Source: Allopusillimonas ginsengisoli
GTDB taxonomy: Bacteria; Pseudomonadota; Gammaproteobacteria; Burkholderiales; Burkholderiaceae_B
Direction of reading: 5' to 3'
Length of the DNA: 64,000 nucleotides
Assembly (NCBI RefSeq): GCF_004153455.1
Contig: NZ_SDQE01000008.1
Coordinates: 119,218 to 183,217 of the forward strand
Made by a program: the position numbers and the translations under genes. Positions within the stretch are counted from its first letter, which is position 1, and each line of letters opens with the position of its first letter. The notes below the pieces were generated by a model that saw only the letters and a program-made list of their open reading frames with translations, made no database searches and was not told where the DNA came from. This document shows, piece by piece, positions 18,178 through 28,426 of the stretch.

Positions 18178-19590
18178 TCAGGCCAGCACTTTGCCCGGAT
18201 TCATCAGCCCGTGAGGATCCAGCGCATCCTTGATGCGACGCATGAGCGCCATCTCGACCGGGTCCTTGTACCGGGGCAGAACATCACGCTTGAGCTGGCC
18301 CACGCCATGCTCTGCGCTGATCGAACCGCCAAACCGATGCACGCTTTCGTGCACCAGCTCGTATACCTCATACTGCTTGTCGAGTAAGGACGCCTCGGTG
18401 AATGCCGTGCCCTTGGCCACGTTGTAGTGCAGATTGCCATCGCCCAAGTGGCCGAAAATAACGTGCTCTATGCCCGGAAAGCTTTTTTGCAGGGCTGCAT
18501 TGGTGGTCAATACAAACTCTGCCATGCGCGACACCGGAATCGAAACATCGTGCTTGATGCTCTTGCCGAATTCCTTCTCGGCCAGGGGAATGCTTTCACG
18601 CAGATGCCAGAGCGCCTTGCTTTGGGTAATGTTCTCCGCCACCACTGCATCCAGCACCAGGCCGTCTTCGATGACTTCGCCCAGCACCGTTTCGAAACGT
18701 TCGCGCGCATGCTCGGCGCTTTCGCTGTCTGACAGCTCCAGCAAGGCATACCACGGCATATTGGCGGATTCGCCTTCGAACGGCAGGCGCTGCTGCGGAT
18801 AGCAGCGCACCACGCCTTGCAGGCAATTGCCGGCGATCAGCTCAAAACCGGTCAGCGCCGGACCAAACCCCTTGCGCGCCCGCGACAGCACAGACACGGC
18901 TGATTCAACCGAGTCAAGCGCCAGCAAGGCCGTACACTGGGCCACGGGCTGAGGATAAAGCTTGACCGTGGCTGCCGTGATGATACCCAGCGTGCCTTCG
19001 CTGCCTATATACAAATCACGCAAATCGTAACCTGTGTTGTCTTTACGCAGCCCGCGCAAACCGTGCCAGATGTCTCCATCCGGGGTGACAACCTCAAGCC
19101 CCAGCACCAGTTCGCGCGTATTGCCGTAGCGCAGCACCTGCGTGCCCCCTGCGTTGGTGGCCAGGTTTCCGCCGATCGTACAACTGCCTTCGGCTGCAAG
19201 GCTCAGCGGAAAGAGACGATCCACGTCGCGCGCGGCCTGCTGCACCGACTGCAGGATGCAGCCGGCCTCGACCACCATGGTGTCGTTATCCGTATCGATG
19301 CCACGTACTTTGTCTAGGCGCGTAAGCGAGATGACAACCGCCTTGCCGCTGTCATCTGGCGTAGCGGCGCCGCACAGCCCTGTGTTGCCCCCCTGGGGCA
19401 CCATGGGCACCTTATGGGCTGCGCACCAGCGCACGACTTCGGCAACCTCTTGTGTGGAGCCGGGTCTGAGCACGGCCAGGGCTTCGCCTTGATAGCGTCC
19501 ACGCCAGTCATTAACATAGGACTGTGCATCCGCGCCCGTCAGCACGTAAGGCTGCCCCAACATCTGTACCAATTCGTCAATCCGGCTCAT
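18178..19590 (-). CDS. FAD-linked D-2-hydroxyacid dehydrogenase (D-2-hydroxyglutarate/D-lactate type)
   Basis: The 470-residue protein belongs to the VAO/GlcD flavoprotein family. The FAD-binding domain covers about residues 40-220, with VPQGGNTGLCGAA, EGSCTIGGNLATNAGG and YIGSEGTLGIITAATVKL. The C-terminal FAD-oxidase domain ends with HLGDGNLHYNV (metal-binding His pair), GGSISAEHGVGQLKR and DPHGLMNPGKVL. These features fit D-2-hydroxyglutarate dehydrogenases best, though D-lactate dehydrogenases look similar. It is convergent with the homogentisate operon and separate from it. Confidence 0.88.
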   Translation of the reverse strand: MSRIDELVQMLGQPYVLTGADAQSYVNDWRGRYQGEALAVLRPGSTQEVAEVVRWCAAHKVPMVPQGGNTGLCGAATPDDSGKAVVISLTRLDKVRGIDTDNDTMVVEAGCILQSVQQAARDVDRLFPLSLAAEGSCTIGGNLATNAGGTQVLRYGNTRELVLGLEVVTPDGDIWHGLRGLRKDNTGYDLRDLYIGSEGTLGIITAATVKLYPQPVAQCTALLALDSVESAVSVLSRARKGFGPALTGFELIAGNCLQGVVRCYPQQRLPFEGESANMPWYALLELSDSESAEHARERFETVLGEVIEDGLVLDAVVAENITQSKALWHLRESIPLAEKEFGKSIKHDVSIPVSRMAEFVLTTNAALQKSFPGIEHVIFGHLGDGNLHYNVAKGTAFTEASLLDKQYEVYELVHESVHRFGGSISAEHGVGQLKRDVLPRYKDPVEMALMRRIKDALDPHGLMNPGKVLA

Positions 19591-19803
19591 TGTCCGCCTT
19601 TACTGAAAAGAATCGCCGCGCACATCGCGACAGTGCCTGCCCATCATTTTAAGGCAGGCCACCCTTTCGTGCCGTGAACAGTCCCGTATGCCATGGCTCG
19701 CCCGACCAGATTCGCAGGCACGTTTCTTGCGTTTACGGGATAATCTGTCCACAGGCCGCTACTTTGCGCAGCACGCCCGGCCAGCATTCACCGAGGATAC
19801 ATT

Positions 19804-21192
19804 GTGACCAACACCGCATTGCCATCTGCCGTATTCAAAGCCTACGACATCAGGGGCATTGTTCCCGAACAGCTTAATCCCGACTTTGCCCGCAGGCTCG
19901 GCCTGGCGCTCGCTGAGCAGGCACGCAGCCTGCACCTGTCCGGACTGGTTGTGGGTTACGATGGCCGCCTCAGCAGCCCCGAACTGTCCGCGGCCCTTCA
20001 GGACGGTATCCTGGCCGGCGGGATAGACACCATAGACCTGGGCATGGTCCACACGCCGCTTGTCTACTTTGCAGCCTACCGCAGGCATACCGGCTCGGGC
20101 GTGGCGATTACAGGCAGCCACAACCCGCCAGACTACAACGGTTTCAAAATCATGATGGACGGCAAAGCCCTGTATGGCGACGGCATACAGGCGCTGGCAG
20201 GCATCATGGCCGCACCCGAACCCATCGAAGGCATCAAGCCCGGCACCCGCCAGGAAATAGACCTTGTCGACGATTACGTGCAATTCATCGTCGAAACCGT
20301 CAAGCTGTCCCGCCCCATGAAAATTGCCATAGACTGCGGCAATGGCGTCGGCGGCAAGATTGCCCCCAAGCTGTACGAGGCATTGGGGTGCACTGTAGAC
20401 CAGTTGTACTGTGATGTCGACGGCACCTTCCCCAACCATCATCCCGACCCCGCTGATCCGCATAATCTGGTGGCGCTGATCAAGCATGTACAGGAAACCG
20501 ACTGCGAGCTCGGGCTTGCCTTTGACGGCGATGCCGACCGCATCGGCGTGGTCACCAAATCGGGCCAGATCATCTGGCCCGACCGCCAGTTGATCCTGTT
20601 TGCCCAGGATGTGCTGCGGCGCGAACCCGGCTCCACCATTATTTTCGACGTCAAATGCAGCCGCCACGTGGCGCGTGAAATCAAACACGCTGGCGGCAAG
20701 CCTCTCATGTGGCAAACCGGCCATTCCTTGATCAAGGCCAAGCTGGCTGAAACCGGTGCGCCGCTGGCCGGCGAGATGAGCGGCCATATCTTCTTCAAGG
20801 AACGCTGGTTCGGTTTTGACGATGGACTCTACGCGGGCGCCCGGCTGCTCGAAATTCTGTCCGGCCACGAGAACCCATCGGAAGTGCTCGAGGCGCTGCC
20901 CCAGGATATCTCCACCCCCGAAATCAAGATGGAGATGAAAGAAGGCGAGTCTCACGCTTTGGTGGCGCGCCTGCAGGCCGAGGGGCAGTTCCCCACGGCG
21001 ACCAGCCTGAGCACCATAGACGGCGTGCGGGCGGAATACAAGCACGGCTTCGGGCTGGCGCGTGCGTCCAATACCACCCCGGTTATTGTGCTGCGCTTCG
21101 AAGGCGACAGCCAGGAAGACCTGGACCGTATCAGGGATGAATTCCGCAATGCCATCCAGACACTGGCGCCAGGGCTAACGCCGAGCTTCTAG
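19804..21192 (+). CDS. Phosphomannomutase/phosphoglucomutase (AlgC/ManB type)
   Basis: The 462-residue alpha-D-phosphohexomutase interconverts hexose 6- and 1-phosphates for sugar-nucleotide synthesis. The four domains show their loops: FKAYDIRGIVPEQLN (about residues 10-24), the phosphoserine loop GVAITGSHNPPDYNG (about 99-113), the metal-binding FDGDADRIGVV (about 240-250), the sugar-binding GEMSGHIFF (about 322-330), and a phosphate-binding ARASNTTPVIVLRFE at the end. It overlaps the 3' end of the tandem glycosyltransferase gene by 18 bases tail-to-tail and probably supplies the glycan locus. Confidence 0.95.
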   Translation: MTNTALPSAVFKAYDIRGIVPEQLNPDFARRLGLALAEQARSLHLSGLVVGYDGRLSSPELSAALQDGILAGGIDTIDLGMVHTPLVYFAAYRRHTGSGVAITGSHNPPDYNGFKIMMDGKALYGDGIQALAGIMAAPEPIEGIKPGTRQEIDLVDDYVQFIVETVKLSRPMKIAIDCGNGVGGKIAPKLYEALGCTVDQLYCDVDGTFPNHHPDPADPHNLVALIKHVQETDCELGLAFDGDADRIGVVTKSGQIIWPDRQLILFAQDVLRREPGSTIIFDVKCSRHVAREIKHAGGKPLMWQTGHSLIKAKLAETGAPLAGEMSGHIFFKERWFGFDDGLYAGARLLEILSGHENPSEVLEALPQDISTPEIKMEMKEGESHALVARLQAEGQFPTATSLSTIDGVRAEYKHGFGLARASNTTPVIVLRFEGDSQEDLDRIRDEFRNAIQTLAPGLTPSF

Positions 21193-23646
21193 CAGGGTTT
21201 CGTAGATGTCCAGATGATGGTCAACGATTCTGCGCACATCGAACTCGCGCTCGGCCAGGCGGCGCCCCGCCGCCCCCATGCTTCGCCGCAAATCTGCTTC
21301 CTGCGCAAGCCTGAGCACGGCATCGGCCAGCGCCACGGCATCGCGGGGGGGCACCAGCAGGCCTGAAACGTCTGGCTCTATGGCATCCCGGCAGCCGGGC
21401 ACATCGGTTGTGACCACGGCGCGCCCCGCCGCTGCCGCCTCGACCAGCGACTTCGGTAAACCTTCGCGGTAGGAAGGCAGAACCACGATGTGCGCGTCGG
21501 CGTAAAGCTGTTCCACATCACTCCGCTCGCCCATGCACTGGACTACGCCTTCCTTGCGCCAATGATCGTACTGGGCCTGCGTGATGCTGGCTGGATTGCC
21601 AGGGTCGGGCGACCCAACCAGCAGCCAGCGCAGGCCGCTGTCATCGCCCGCCGCCAGCTGTGCGGCCTCGACATATTCGCGCACCCCTTTGTCCTCCAGC
21701 AGTCGCGCCGCCATGATGGCCACCGGCGCGCCATCCGGTTCGGGTACGTAGCGAAACTTGTCCAGATCCACCCCGGACCCTCGCACCATCACGACCTGCT
21801 CAGGCCGCACAACGCCCAGCTTGCGCAATACATCGCGATCGTTGGTATTCTGGAAAATCACCCGGCTGTTGCGATGGCCCAGCGCCAGGCGATACAGCAC
21901 GGCGGCAGCGGTACGCAAGACGTCCACTCCTTTTCTGGGCCGCGTGAATATGAAGCCAAGCCCTGAAATCGCGGCGACATAACCCGGCACGCCGGCCAGT
22001 CTCGCGGCGATGCCGCCATAAAGCACCGGCTTGATCGTCACGCCATGCACCACATCAGGCCGCAGACGCCGAAACAACTGCCACAGCGCGTGAATACTGC
22101 GGCACTCCTGCACCGGGTTTTTGCCGCTGCGCGACATGGGGATCACATGGTGCGCCAGGCCATGGCGCAAGATATCGGCCACGGCAGGGCCGTTCATCGT
22201 GGCGATATGAACGTCGTAGCCAGCGGCCTTGGCGCCCAATGCCACAGGCAAGCGATGCGACAGGAAAAAGGCCGGGTTGTTCACCACCATCAACAGGCGC
22301 TTGCCCGCCACGCCGTCCGCACCGGAGGCAGCCCAGCCGCCTTGCGCGCCGCGCTCCTGCCCTGTTTCCGTCCCCTCCTGCCCACCCGCGCCATCCCGCC
22401 CGGCACGGCGCAACGCAGTCGCGCTGTCGGCCAGCGACCACGCGGCGTACGTCTGCTCCGGCGTGTGCGGCCTGCGCACCGGAAAATCCTGGGCCAGGCG
22501 ACGCCACACCACATGGTAGTTATCCACCATCGCCTGCAGACTGTACAAATCCTCGACCCTGCGCCGGCCACGCTCGCTGCGTTCAAGCCGCTGCGGTGTA
22601 TTCAGCACCCCCACGGCGGCGTCGATCGCACCCGCCAGCGCGGCGGCGTTGCGCGACGGCACGATCCAGCCTGTGTCGTCTACCATTGCGGCCGCATCGC
22701 CGACATCCGTGGCGACGCACAGTACGCCCGTCGCCATGGCTTCAGCCACCACATTGGGAAAGCCCTCGGCCCGGCTGGACAGCACATGTACATCCAGGCC
22801 ATTCATCAACGCTGGCACATCATCGCGCCGCCCAAGCAGAATGACGCTGTCCTGAACATTGTGGTGCGCGAGCATATCCATCAACACCGCATTGCGCGTA
22901 TCCAGCCCTTCGCCGATCAGGACACACCGCATATCCGGGCGGGCACGCAAGCTTGCCGCAAAGGCGCGAATCAGATTCTCGTGATCCTTGAGCGGATTCC
23001 AGCGCGCCACGCTACCGATCACGGGCGATCCATCACGGACCCCCCAGGCCTCGCGCGAGGCTTGGCGTGCGTTCGCATCAGGTTGCCAGCGTGACAGATC
23101 ATAGCCATTGGGAATCACCAGCATGCGATCATCGCGATACCCCGCGCGCCGGTGGCCTCTGCGCGCCTGCTCGGCGCAGGCAACGATGACGCCCGGCACC
23201 AGACCCGACAATGGCGCGGACACCGCCTGACAGACGGAAGCCGAGCGACTGCTCTTGCCAAGGTCGGTGCCGGAATTGCGTATGCCCCAGGACACCGCCT
23301 TGATGCCTGCCGCACGGGCCACGACCCCTCCGATGAGGTCGGCATGATACATCCAGGTTTGCACCACGTCCGGGTTCAGTTCGCGCAATAGGCGGCGCAT
23401 GCGCGGCAAGCCGCGCAATGTTCCGGCAGCGCCTTGCATGTCGAGCGTGTGAACGGTGATGCCCGCCTCGCGCAGGCGCGGGCCGAACACGCCCTCCCCG
23501 CTCATGGAAATCACGCAATGCCAGTCTGCCTGGCCCGGCGCGGTAAGCAGGCGGTGCAGCACCGTTTCCGCGCCGCCCAGGTAAAGGCCCGAAATAATAT
23601 GCACAACCCGCAAGGGTGTGTCTGCCGTGTCAGTTCTATTGATCAT
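21175..23646 (-). CDS. Tandem fusion of two GT4 glycosyltransferases
   Basis: One 823-residue frame holds two complete GT-B enzymes. The first (about residues 10-395) starts RVVHIISGLYLGGAETVL and has the GT4 retaining motif SSRAEGFPNVVAEAMATG. A Gly/Ala-rich, low-complexity linker lies at about 410-448. The second (about 449-823) starts KRLLMVVNNPAFFLSHRLPVA, is of the PglA/CapM-like type, and has LPSYREGLPKSLVEAAAAG. These are normally separate proteins. Both would act on undecaprenyl-linked sugars at the inner face of the membrane. Its start overlaps the preceding gene's stop by 11 bases. Confidence 0.9.
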   Translation of the reverse strand: MINRTDTADTPLRVVHIISGLYLGGAETVLHRLLTAPGQADWHCVISMSGEGVFGPRLREAGITVHTLDMQGAAGTLRGLPRMRRLLRELNPDVVQTWMYHADLIGGVVARAAGIKAVSWGIRNSGTDLGKSSRSASVCQAVSAPLSGLVPGVIVACAEQARRGHRRAGYRDDRMLVIPNGYDLSRWQPDANARQASREAWGVRDGSPVIGSVARWNPLKDHENLIRAFAASLRARPDMRCVLIGEGLDTRNAVLMDMLAHHNVQDSVILLGRRDDVPALMNGLDVHVLSSRAEGFPNVVAEAMATGVLCVATDVGDAAAMVDDTGWIVPSRNAAALAGAIDAAVGVLNTPQRLERSERGRRRVEDLYSLQAMVDNYHVVWRRLAQDFPVRRPHTPEQTYAAWSLADSATALRRAGRDGAGGQEGTETGQERGAQGGWAASGADGVAGKRLLMVVNNPAFFLSHRLPVALGAKAAGYDVHIATMNGPAVADILRHGLAHHVIPMSRSGKNPVQECRSIHALWQLFRRLRPDVVHGVTIKPVLYGGIAARLAGVPGYVAAISGLGFIFTRPRKGVDVLRTAAAVLYRLALGHRNSRVIFQNTNDRDVLRKLGVVRPEQVVMVRGSGVDLDKFRYVPEPDGAPVAIMAARLLEDKGVREYVEAAQLAAGDDSGLRWLLVGSPDPGNPASITQAQYDHWRKEGVVQCMGERSDVEQLYADAHIVVLPSYREGLPKSLVEAAAAGRAVVTTDVPGCRDAIEPDVSGLLVPPRDAVALADAVLRLAQEADLRRSMGAAGRRLAEREFDVRRIVDHHLDIYETLLEARR

Positions 23647-24778
23647 TCATACTCTCCCGATGGGAGCGGCCGATGCTTTCGAATAGCGCATCCCAGCGCG
23701 CAAGAATTTGGGCAATGCCATAATGCTGGCGCACCGAGCCCGCAGCGCGTCGCCCCATCGCATCGCGCAACACCGGATCGCACATCAGGCGGGCCATCGC
23801 ATCCTGCAAGGCCTGCTGATCGCCCAATGGTACAAGCTCCGCAAACTGTCCGTGCTGAGTGATTTCACGCGGGCCGCTGGGGCAGTCTACCGTGACGCAG
23901 GCGCACCCGAGCGCCATGGCCTCAAGCAGCACATTGGGAAAACCCTCCACCGCCGACACCAAGGCAAACACGTCCGCTTGTCGCAATGCGTCCCAGGGCT
24001 GTTCGGTACGGCCGGGCAACTGCACACGTTCATCCAGGCCCAAGGCTGTGACCTGTGCCTCAAGTTGCGCGCGCAATGGCCCCTCGCCCCAGATCACCAG
24101 ATCCCAGTCCGGAAAAGTCTTTGCCAGGCTCGCAAAAGCCTGGATCAAGGTATCGAAGCGCTTGGACGCGACCAGCCGTCCCATGGCCATGAGACGAGGG
24201 CGTTCCGCGGCGGGCACGCGCGGCCCGGTGCGGGCTTCAGGCATGTCTGCCGGCATGGGATTGGGCATGACGGCGAGTTTTTCCTGCTGGATATGCGGCG
24301 CCATTGTTCGAAAGGACGCCACGCTGTCGCGCGACTGCAGTACCACCTTGGACGCCCAGGGATAGGTCCAGTTGCGCAGCCGACGCAGCACCGCGCCGGC
24401 ACTGGTACTGAAGGCCGGATTGGTGCGCTCGCTCACAATCACTGGAACGCCAAGCTTATGTGTGGCAAGCAACACCATCACGTTGACGTTGGTCAGAAAA
24501 GAAACGATGACATCGGGCCTGAAATCGCGCACCAGCCTGCGCATCGCCAGCCACTTGGCCAAGGGCGGACAAAACTTCCTGCCCAAGGAGCCCATTTGAT
24601 CTGCCAGCCATTGCAGCCTGACATCGCCATGCAGAGGATAAAAGCAATCGCCGCGGCCTGTGTACGTCGGCACCAGCGCAACGGTATCCCCGCGCGCGGC
24701 CCAGGCACTGGCCAGCGTGGCAGCCACCCGCTCGGCGCCGCCCGCATGCATGGAACTTACGAAAAACAGGATTCTCAT
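23636..24778 (-). CDS. GT4 glycosyltransferase
   Basis: The 380-residue GT-B enzyme opens with MRILFFVSSMHAGGAERVAATLASAW and has the C-terminal donor-site motif ALVSAVEGFPNVLLEAMALGCACV with Glu residues of the EX7E pattern, followed by DCPSGPREI. The frame is open 52 codons further upstream, but the ATG at 24778 gives the family N-terminus and has a G-rich ribosome site. It lies within the minus-strand glycan operon, overlapping the tandem fusion gene. Donor and acceptor sugars cannot be told. Confidence 0.9.
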   Translation of the reverse strand: MRILFFVSSMHAGGAERVAATLASAWAARGDTVALVPTYTGRGDCFYPLHGDVRLQWLADQMGSLGRKFCPPLAKWLAMRRLVRDFRPDVIVSFLTNVNVMVLLATHKLGVPVIVSERTNPAFSTSAGAVLRRLRNWTYPWASKVVLQSRDSVASFRTMAPHIQQEKLAVMPNPMPADMPEARTGPRVPAAERPRLMAMGRLVASKRFDTLIQAFASLAKTFPDWDLVIWGEGPLRAQLEAQVTALGLDERVQLPGRTEQPWDALRQADVFALVSAVEGFPNVLLEAMALGCACVTVDCPSGPREITQHGQFAELVPLGDQQALQDAMARLMCDPVLRDAMGRRAAGSVRQHYGIAQILARWDALFESIGRSHRESMNDQ

Positions 24779-24848
24779 ACTGTTCCGCCCCCAATCTTCG
24801 CGATTCCACACATCGTCTGTTTGCTCCTGCGGTTGTCTGGGACACGGC

Positions 24849-25973
24849 TCAGCGGCCGACGAACAGCTGCTCCCACAATGCCATGACACGCGCCATGGAA
24901 AACCGATCCCGCACATCGACCGCGCGCCGCGCATAGCCCTCGCGGCGCTCTGGATGCGCCATCATATCGGACAAATGCGCGGCCAGCGCTTCGTGGTCCT
25001 GGACCGGACGCACCAGCACCCCATCTATGCCGTTGCGTATGATCTCGCGCGGGCCCGTATCGCAATCGAAAGCAACGGGCGCCAGCCCGCTCGCCATGGC
25101 TTCAATCAAGGTATTGGACAGCCCTTCGAATTGCGAGCTCAGCACATATAGATCCGACTGCATGTACCAGTCGCTCACGTTGCCGATCCGCCCGACCAGC
25201 GTGATGCGCTCAGACAGCTCGGCGTCGTCGATCTGCGCCTGCAACGCGTCACGCAACGGCCCTTCGCCCAGAATCACAAGATCCCAGTTGGGAAAGTAAG
25301 GCGCAATCATCTCGAATGCCCGTATCAATACGCCAAACCCCTTGTGCGGATGCAAACGCCCCACCGCCAGCAAACGAAAGCGTCCACGGCGCGGCGGCGG
25401 TTCCACAACCGGTTCAGCCCGCTGCAATGGCCAGCGTACAGCGTTTGGAATCACGGCAAGCCTGGATCCGGGTACATTGTCTTCCAGCCATTTGGCGGTG
25501 CCCGACGTGAGCGCGACCACTGTTGCGGCCTGCGGATAGGCCCAGCGGCGCAAGCGCTGCCAGATATCCGGCAGACTCTGGGAGGGCGGATGCGTATGCT
25601 CGGTCGCGATGACTTTACAGGGCTGGCCACGCGCCGCGATGATCGCCAGTATTGATGATGTCGTCATCATGCCCAGCACAATGCTGGGCCGTTCGCGGCG
25701 TATCAGCTTGCGCAGGCGCCAAACCCGGCGCAGATTGGCCAGCGCGCCACCAACACGGCTGGCACTGGCGCCCGCCGTACCCAGCACATGGCGCGTGACG
25801 CTTTCATGCAGTGGATACGCGTCTGTGTCGGCCCCCTCTTGGGTTACCACAGTCACCCGGTAGCCACGCACCACCCAGAAAGCGCCAAGATCCGCCGCTA
25901 CCCGCTCGGCCCCGCCTCCCGCAAGAGAGTGGATAACGATCATCAGATGAGGTTGAAAAGCAGAATGGCTCAA
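24849..25973 (-). CDS. GT4 glycosyltransferase
   Basis: The 374-residue enzyme resembles its downstream neighbour closely. It starts PHLMIVIHSLAGGGAERVAADLG, and its C-terminal half has LLAVGRLHPHKGFGVLIRAF, VLSSQFEGLSNTLIEAMASGLAPVAFDCDTGPREII. The shared DC.(S/T)GPREI pattern suggests the two adjacent genes arose by duplication. It is cytoplasmic or membrane-associated, second to last of the operon's transferase block, 21 bases after the flippase stop. Confidence 0.9.
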   Translation of the reverse strand: MSHSAFQPHLMIVIHSLAGGGAERVAADLGAFWVVRGYRVTVVTQEGADTDAYPLHESVTRHVLGTAGASASRVGGALANLRRVWRLRKLIRRERPSIVLGMMTTSSILAIIAARGQPCKVIATEHTHPPSQSLPDIWQRLRRWAYPQAATVVALTSGTAKWLEDNVPGSRLAVIPNAVRWPLQRAEPVVEPPPRRGRFRLLAVGRLHPHKGFGVLIRAFEMIAPYFPNWDLVILGEGPLRDALQAQIDDAELSERITLVGRIGNVSDWYMQSDLYVLSSQFEGLSNTLIEAMASGLAPVAFDCDTGPREIIRNGIDGVLVRPVQDHEALAAHLSDMMAHPERREGYARRAVDVRDRFSMARVMALWEQLFVGR

Positions 25974-25994
25974 TACAATACCTGTAATGAAATA

Positions 25995-27341
25995 CTAGGA
26001 AGCTGCTGGCGTGTCTACGGGTCGCCGGGCCACCAGGGCATAGCAAAGGAAAGACGAGACGTACATCAGACTGGTCGCCAGCATAATGCCCTCGGGCCCC
26101 ATGACAGGTGCCAGCAGAAAATTCATGACAGCCTTGACTGCAAAATTGCAGACAGCTATGAATGCCATGATACGGTAACGATTCTGGCTGGCCAGCAACT
26201 GCACAAGCACCAGCACCCCAAAATAAAAAGGCAGTTGCAACAGCCCCCAGCGAAGCACCTGGGCGACAACCACGGTGTTTTCGGCGGTGAACGCGCCGCG
26301 CTCGAACAAAAAGGCGACGCCCCACGGCGCGAGCACCCAGCCTATCAATGTGACGCCGCCGCCCGCCAGCAACATCAGCATGGACCATTTCAGCGCTGTG
26401 GTGCGCGCGCGCTCGGCATCGCCGCGACTCTGAATATCCGCCAGCACCGGCAAGGCGGCACGCCCCACCGAGGCCGCGCCCACGCCCAGCAGCAGCGATA
26501 GCAGCCGGCTCGCGTAGCCCAGCGTGGCGTTGGCGTTGGCGCCAAGATTCGCCGCCGTATATTGGTCGATCGGGCCTACAAAACTCATGGCTATCTGGCC
26601 CAGCAACATGACGCCGGACGCCTTGACCAGATCGGGCCAGTGCTGCGAGCTCAGGGTCAGGCGAGGCCGGCCCCACATGCCATCGGCCCGCGCCGCCAAC
26701 TTGAGCAACCAGATGGATTGAATCAGATAGCCGACCAGCGTGCCCCACAATAGCGGGCCGATGTCGTTGACCGTCGCGGCCAGCAAGACCCACACCAGAA
26801 TGACCACGGCTGGCACGCTGTCGAGCAGTGTATTGATATGGCGTTCGTGCGCCCGCAGCCGAGCGGCGCTGATGCCAGTCAGCAAAGTGAGCACCGCCGC
26901 CGGCGAAAAGGCCAGCATGAGCTGGCTACTCATGCGCTGCGCCTCGGCAGGCAGCCCCTGCCCCGCCATCTGCAGCACCCAAGGCCAGGCCACATACAGC
27001 CCCACCGCCAGCACCACACCTATGCCTATCACCCACCCCTGCAGTTCACCCAGGAAGCGCGCCCTGTCCTGGCGCTTATCCTGTCGCATGCGAACGAGGA
27101 CGGGGATGAGCACGACAGACAGCGCGCCCACAATCGTAGTGGGGATCCAGTTCGCCATGACCATGGTGAACTGGTAGGCATCCACCGCATCGCTGACGCC
27201 GTAGCGATAAGCGACGGCCATTTCCTTGAACGCGCCCGCCGCCTTGCCCAGAAGCAGGAAAAAGGCAACACGCAGTGCCCCCTGTGCAATGCGCCTGTGG
27301 TCAGAATGCAGGCTGGCCAGCCGTTGCTTCAGGGACTTCAA
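25995..27341 (-). CDS. MurJ/Wzx-type lipid-linked oligosaccharide flippase
   Basis: The 448-residue polytopic membrane protein has about 12-13 hydrophobic helices. It shows MVF/MurJ-like features: GKAAGAFKEMAVAYRYGVSDAVDAY near the start, GPIDQYTAANLG mid-protein and LLFQRGAF-like FLFERGAFTAENT. It most probably flips the Und-PP-linked oligosaccharide across the inner membrane. The frame is open through the end of the epimerase gene, but no ATG fits; I placed the start at a TTG at 27341, one base after that gene's stop. The start is therefore uncertain. Confidence 0.82.
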   Translation of the reverse strand: MKSLKQRLASLHSDHRRIAQGALRVAFFLLLGKAAGAFKEMAVAYRYGVSDAVDAYQFTMVMANWIPTTIVGALSVVLIPVLVRMRQDKRQDRARFLGELQGWVIGIGVVLAVGLYVAWPWVLQMAGQGLPAEAQRMSSQLMLAFSPAAVLTLLTGISAARLRAHERHINTLLDSVPAVVILVWVLLAATVNDIGPLLWGTLVGYLIQSIWLLKLAARADGMWGRPRLTLSSQHWPDLVKASGVMLLGQIAMSFVGPIDQYTAANLGANANATLGYASRLLSLLLGVGAASVGRAALPVLADIQSRGDAERARTTALKWSMLMLLAGGGVTLIGWVLAPWGVAFLFERGAFTAENTVVVAQVLRWGLLQLPFYFGVLVLVQLLASQNRYRIMAFIAVCNFAVKAVMNFLLAPVMGPEGIMLATSLMYVSSFLCYALVARRPVDTPAAS

Positions 27342-27342
27342 A

Positions 27343-28368
27343 TCAACGCAGAAATTGCGTGTACCAGGGCATGGAAACCTCCAGGCCCTGCACGATATTG
27401 TGCATAGGCTCGTAGCCCAGGAGATCACGGGCCTTGCTGATATCGGCCTGTGAGTGACGCACATCGCCCGCACGGAAATCCGCGTGCACGGGCGGCTTGT
27501 CGTAGACGATACCATTGTTGCCCAGCGCCTTGGCCAGGTACTCAAAGAGTTCGTTCAGACTGGTACGGGCGTTGTAGGCCACGTTATAGACCTGATTCAC
27601 GCCATCGGGTTGAGCCAGCGCGGCCAGGATGTTGGCCTGGACAACGTTATCGATAAAGCAGAAGTCGCGGCTGGTTTCACCATCGCCATTGACGACGACA
27701 TCTTCGCCCTTGATCATGGCGGCGATCCATTTCGGAATCACGGCCGCATACGCGCCGTTCGGATCCTGCCGCTTGCCGAACACATTGAAATAGCGCAGGC
27801 CAATGCTGCCAAAGCCGTAAGCACGCGCAAAGACGTCCGCATAGAGCTCATTGACGTACTTGGTGACGGCATAGGGGGACAGGGGTTTGCCGATGCGGTC
27901 TTCGACCTTGGGCAGGGCCTCGAGATCACCGTAGGTTGAGCTGGAAGCCGCATACACGAACGATTTCACCTGTTCATCGCGCGCCGCCACCAGCATGTTC
28001 AGAAAGCCATCGACATTGACGCTGTTGCTGGTAATCGGGTCGTTCAGCGAACGGGGCACCGAGCCCAGCGCAGCCTGGTGCAGGACATAATCCACGCCGG
28101 CCAGCGCCTTGCGACATGTATCCAGATCGCGGATATCGCCTTCGTGAAAAGTAAAATTGGCCCAGGCCTTGGGATCGACATTTTTCTCGACCTCGTCCAG
28201 GTTGTACTGGTAGCCAGTGGCAAAATTGTCCAGACCCACCACGGTCTGGCCCAGCTGCAGCAAAGACTCCAACAGGTTAGACCCGATAAAGCCTGCGCAG
28301 CCAGTAACGAGCCAGACCTTCGGAGAGGTCTGCAGATTGGTGGTGATTTCTTCGTAGCGCGTACTCAT
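27343..28368 (-). CDS. wbpP: UDP-N-acetylglucosamine C4-epimerase (WbpP/TviC type)
   Basis: The 341-residue short-chain (extended SDR) epimerase has [13 protein letters not shown] for NAD binding (about residues 24-36), SSST with catalytic YAVTKYVNE (YxxxK, about 165), and the [20 protein letters not shown] motif of the WbpP subgroup, which prefers N-acetylated UDP-hexoses. The start at 28368 has AAAGG about 8 bases upstream. It follows the dehydrogenase gene, the classical wbpO-wbpP (tviB-tviC) pair giving UDP-GalNAc and UDP-GalNAcA. Confidence 0.92.
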   Translation of the reverse strand: MSTRYEEITTNLQTSPKVWLVTGCAGFIGSNLLESLLQLGQTVVGLDNFATGYQYNLDEVEKNVDPKAWANFTFHEGDIRDLDTCRKALAGVDYVLHQAALGSVPRSLNDPITSNSVNVDGFLNMLVAARDEQVKSFVYAASSSTYGDLEALPKVEDRIGKPLSPYAVTKYVNELYADVFARAYGFGSIGLRYFNVFGKRQDPNGAYAAVIPKWIAAMIKGEDVVVNGDGETSRDFCFIDNVVQANILAALAQPDGVNQVYNVAYNARTSLNELFEYLAKALGNNGIVYDKPPVHADFRAGDVRHSQADISKARDLLGYEPMHNIVQGLEVSMPWYTQFLR

Positions 28369-28426
28369 AGTTGACCTTTGACAGAAGTGAACCGGCATCA
28401 TGCCGCCATAGTATCGAGCAGCCTGC

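Noticed and set aside
19759..21045. 428-codon open frame antisense to the phosphohexomutase gene
   Set aside because: Shadow of a high-GC gene; the plus-strand product is a textbook phosphohexomutase.
27342..27545. N-terminal extension of the flippase frame into the epimerase gene
   Set aside because: It overlaps the clear 3' end of the epimerase in another frame and lacks membrane character.
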